NCBI RefSeq assembly: GCF_000513115.1
Contig: NZ_BAUU01000019.1
Span: forward strand, 35,038 to 99,037
Origin: Halalkalibacter hemicellulosilyticusJCM 9152
GTDB taxonomy: Bacteria; Bacillota; Bacilli; Bacillales; Bacillaceae_D
Reading direction: 5' to 3'
Length of the DNA stretch: 64,000 nucleotides
Shown here: piece after piece, positions 60,967-64,000 of the stretch
How positions within the stretch are numbered: position 1 is the first letter of the stretch
Layout: every line of letters starts with the position of its first letter
The notes under the pieces: model-generated
Told to the model about the DNA's origin: nothing
Seen by the model: the letters and a program-made list of their open reading frames with translations, nothing else
Databases searched by the model: none
Position numbers and translations under genes: made by a program

Positions 60967-62499
60967 ATGTGTAAAGATAACATGTTACCTGACCAGAATC
61001 GTGAAGTGGTTGTTCAAGCTGATAATCTGGGAGTATGTTTTCCTGTTGGTAAACGAGATGATTATAAATCAAAAATGATCGATTTATTTAAGGGAAAACA
61101 GGTAGAAGGGCAAGCAAAATATGCTTGGCCGATGAAGCATATTGATTTTCAAGGATATAAAGGTGAAGTATTAGGGATTATTGGATCAAATGGATCAGGG
61201 AAGACGACGTTGTGTAAATTAATTTCGGGTATTTTGCAGCCGGACGAAGGTTCAATTCATGTAGCTGGGAAAGTAACTGCGCTGTTTTCTTTAGGAATGG
61301 GATTTAAGAAAGAGTTAACGGGTAGAGAAAATGTGTATTTAAACGGGATGATGCTTGGAATCGAGAAGGATAAAATAACTGAGTATATTGATGATATTCA
61401 TCAGTTTTCAGATTTAGGAAACTTCCTAGATCAGCCGATGAAGTATTATTCGAGTGGAATGAAGGCAAGATTAGGCTTTAGTGTGGCAGCTCATATGGAG
61501 CCTGAGGTTTTAATTTTAGACGAAGCTTTAAACACTGGAGACCGAGAGTTTAGTCAGAAAGCAGCACAAAAGATGAGAGAACTTGTACAAAAAGCGAAAA
61601 TGGTTATTTTAGTTACACATAGTTTGAAATATGCAAAAAGGAATTGTGATCGTTTAATATGGCTAGATAAAGGTGTCATTAGGGGAATAGGTGATCCTGC
61701 TGAGATTATAAAACAATACAAACTGTCTATACCAGCAAGGAAGAGACGAAAGAAAGAGAAGCTAGAATTAGAAAAAACCGTTTCGAGGATTCAAGATCAA
61801 GCTATTGTAAAAGCGGATAATGTGGCTGTTTCTTTTGAATTAAATAAACAACCCTTTTGGGCATTAAGAAACATTAGCTTTGAAATTAAAGAAGGGGAAG
61901 TTGTTGGGATCATAGGTCATAACGGCGCAGGGAAAAGCACATTGACTAAAGTCTTGACAGGTATATTGCGTCCTGAAGAAGGGACGTTACAATTAAATGG
62001 TGAAACAACTTCTTTATTAAGCTATGGTGCAGGGTTTAATGAGCAATTAACGGGAACCGATAATATTTATTTGAATGGTATGCTCCTTGGAATAGACCAA
62101 GCAAAGGTTGAAAAGGATTTTCCGGAAATTGTCCAATTTTCTGGTCTAGAAAAATCAATTGACAAGCCGGTTAAGAACTATTCAAGTGGTATGAAAGCTC
62201 GTCTTGGTTTTAGTATTGCAGCAACCCTTCAACCAGATATTTTCATTATTGATGAAGCACTTTCAACTGGAGATATTGCTTTTCAGCAAAAGGCTAGTGA
62301 ACGAATTCAAGAAATGATGGAACAAGCGAAGGCGGTTATTATCGTTACACATAGTATGACATTGACGAAGCAATTGTGCACAAGAGCTATTTGGATGGAA
62401 AAAGGACAGATTCGTTTTGATGGAGATCCTGAACAAGCGGTGGAATTTTATCAAGAAAGTATTAAGAAAAAACGTGAAACGGTACAAAACAAAGGATAA
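60967..62499 (+). CDS. Tandem-domain polysaccharide export ATPase (TagH-like fusion)
   Basis: A 510-residue protein with two complete nucleotide-binding domains of the TagH/Wzt type in one chain. Domain 1 (about 15-255) has GSNGSGKTT, signature YYSSGMKARLGF and Walker B VLILDEA. Domain 2 (about 278-505) has GHNGAGKST, signature NYSSGMKARLGF and IFIIDEA. Both have the switch THS. The halves share long identical runs (TGRENVYLNG and TGTDNIYLNG), so the fusion arose by duplication. TagH and Wzt normally have a single domain and pair as a dimer; here one chain could supply both halves for the permease upstream. ATG 60967 follows AAAGGAGTTCATC. It has no extracellular or carbohydrate-binding tail. 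Confidence 0.9.
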   Translation: MCKDNMLPDQNREVVVQADNLGVCFPVGKRDDYKSKMIDLFKGKQVEGQAKYAWPMKHIDFQGYKGEVLGIIGSNGSGKTTLCKLISGILQPDEGSIHVAGKVTALFSLGMGFKKELTGRENVYLNGMMLGIEKDKITEYIDDIHQFSDLGNFLDQPMKYYSSGMKARLGFSVAAHMEPEVLILDEALNTGDREFSQKAAQKMRELVQKAKMVILVTHSLKYAKRNCDRLIWLDKGVIRGIGDPAEIIKQYKLSIPARKRRKKEKLELEKTVSRIQDQAIVKADNVAVSFELNKQPFWALRNISFEIKEGEVVGIIGHNGAGKSTLTKVLTGILRPEEGTLQLNGETTSLLSYGAGFNEQLTGTDNIYLNGMLLGIDQAKVEKDFPEIVQFSGLEKSIDKPVKNYSSGMKARLGFSIAATLQPDIFIIDEALSTGDIAFQQKASERIQEMMEQAKAVIIVTHSMTLTKQLCTRAIWMEKGQIRFDGDPEQAVEFYQESIKKKRETVQNKG

Positions 62500-62517
62500 T
62501 GACGGCGGTGGTAAACT

Positions 62518-64000
62518 GTGTTACGAGTAATGAAACGAAGCCTCATAGCGTCGGTTGATTGGTTTTTATATCAATTCTTGAGTACGACTCAAAAAGAAAA
62601 GATGGCGAGCATACTTACTGAGAAGCAAAAGGAAAAGCTTAAAAAAATCATGAATCCAGGAAAAAAGCGTACGCAAATTCGGAAGATTGAACGAATGAAG
62701 TATCGTCTGTATGAATTAGGATTTAGAGATAGATCTATTGAGGATCTTAAAGCATTTGCTGCGGAAAGTGGGGTGCTAAGGCAGTATGCTGCTTGGGAGC
62801 TAGCCGTTTGGTATGTTAATCAATATAGCAAGCGTGGTGCAGAGCAAAGTCTTTATTATCTTGAAATTGCATTAGAAGGTGAGAAGGATTCGAGTACTAT
62901 TCGCCGAGCCAAAGTCTTACAGGCAGAGTGCTATGCGCGTTTAGGACAGGTTGAACAAGCAGCTAATTTGCTACGAAATGAGCTCAAACACTCTAAACAT
63001 GTTGACCTCTATTTAGGCCTTGCAAGTTTGATTCATAGCGCTGAAGAGAAGGTGAATTTATTAAATGAGATGTATCGGGCTTATCACGTTTCTCCTATCT
63101 TATTTACGACTGACTATGATCAAACAATGTACGATCGTTTAATTGGAACTGCCAAAAGCAAAGATAACCATCAAAGTGCAAAAGTGTCCGTAATTATACC
63201 AGCTTATAACTCTGCTGAAACAGTAGGAACAGCAATTGAAGCGATGGTAAAACAAACATGGAACAACCTGGAAATACTAGTGGTTGATGATTGTAGCACG
63301 GATCATACAAAGGAAGTTATATTGCAATATGCTAATCAAGATCACCGTGTAAAATATTTATCAACCCCACTAATGGGGGAGCATATGTAGCTCGTAATGT
63401 CGCTTTGCAAATGGCGACTGGTGACTATGTCACGATTAATGATGCTGATGATTGGTCTCACCCTGAAAAAATTGAAATTCAAGTCAAACATTTAGAAGCA
63501 AATCGATCGGTTATGGCTAACTTTTCTAACCAAGCCAGAACAACGAATCAATTGACTTTTTATCGTCGCGGAAAGCCTGGAGTTTACACGTTTGCCAATA
63601 TGTCATCTTTTATGTTTAGACGAAAAGAAGTAATAGAGAAGATAGGCTTTTGGGATAGTGTTCGCTTTGCAGGTGATTCTGAGTTTGTCAAAAGAGTTAA
63701 ATGGACATTTGGTGAACGATCTGTTGTCTCTTTGGATACGGCTCCGCTCTCCTTCCAACGTCAAACGGAGGATTCATTAACAGGAAACTCAGCTTTTGGT
63801 TTTCCTGGTTACTTTATGGGAGCGAGAAAAGAATATAAAGATGCTCATGAAACGTATCACAAAAGTGGAAAGACGTTATATTATCCATTTCCACAAGAGG
63901 AGCGACCATTCCCGGTACCGGAGCCAATGTGGCCTAAACGGGAGGACAAGCCTAATGGGAGACGGCATTTTGATGTCATCATTGCATCAGAGTTCCGCTT
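62518..64000 (+). pseudogene. Glycosyltransferase family 2 with N-terminal helical domain, frameshifted and cut by the window edge
   Basis: GTG 62518 follows GGCGGTGGTAAACT. Residues 1-215 are helical with a TPR-like feel (WELAVWYVNQYSKRG, AKVLQAECYARLGQVEQAAN). A GT2 domain follows (VSVIIPAYNSAETVGTAIEA, ILVVDDCSTDHTKEV). The frame ends at 63390 after KYLSTPLMGEHM. One frame over, the sequence continues GAYVARNVALQMATGDYVTI and NDADDWSHPEKIEIQVKH, then runs to the window end. Adding one A at about 63369 gives STPTNGGAYVARN. The final residues RHFDVIIASEFR look like the start of a further domain, possibly a second glycosyltransferase. The family usually builds polymer backbones. Confidence 0.82.

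Noticed and set aside
57061..64000. Horizontal transfer of the polysaccharide cluster
   Set aside because: Such clusters are often transferred, but I see no clear change in base use, integrase or tRNA border, so I do not claim it.

Overview
The window looks like chromosomal DNA of an endospore-forming Bacillaceae bacterium, possibly an alkaliphile or halotolerant species. The evidence is a small acid-soluble spore protein gene (sspH), strong AGGAGG-type ribosome binding sites, GTG/TTG starts, moderately low G+C, a sigZ-like sigma factor, a TcaA/YvbJ-type zinc-ribbon protein and a YuiF-type transporter. I see no rRNA, tRNA, CRISPR array, prophage or transposase gene.

Layout. 1-9.3 kb holds single genes and small units: an ACR3-like exporter, uppP, a MATE-like protein, hydrolases, an acetyltransferase, a short-chain dehydrogenase with a divergent WYL regulator, and a SEC-C protein. 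9.7-16 kb is a tightly overlapping six-gene operon: PHP phosphoesterase, TIM-barrel epimerase, SurE nucleotidase and a three-gene ABC importer. 16.4-26.2 kb holds a broken cupin gene, an AbgT transporter, sspH, a diguanylate cyclase, a bactofilin/M23 peptidase pair, a chemoreceptor and a cyclophilin lipoprotein. 26.4-30 kb holds broken or unusual minus-strand genes, including a GntR/FCD regulator. It faces a PhnDCEE-type importer plus a CX5R phosphatase across a perfect 26-bp palindrome. 34.8-40.5 kb holds zinc-ribbon membrane proteins, an atypical response regulator, a 41-residue peptide gene and a chemoreceptor broken twice. 40.7-44.3 kb is a TAXI-TRAP transporter. 44.6-51.7 kb holds small genes, a YebC regulator, a YuiF transporter, a dense cluster of repeats and a sigZ-like gene beside a 28-residue Cys-X-Cys peptide. 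51.8-64 kb is the envelope region: an SGNH-like protein, a TPR/InlB-repeat protein, galE, galU, then glycosyltransferases and a TagGH-like exporter whose ATPase is a tandem fusion.

Three patterns run through the window. First, at least eleven genes are interrupted by one-base frameshifts, mostly missing bases in runs of two to seven identical bases. They include galU and sigZ, so sequencing error is at least as likely as gene decay. Second, a 35-42 bp hairpin (core CACTGAAAAAGT...ACTTTTTCAGTG) recurs nine times behind unrelated genes. Third, four intergenic segments of about 200-230 bp share opposed modules built on GGAATGAGG/CCTCATTCC, and there is also a 236-bp MITE-like element with a decayed relative.
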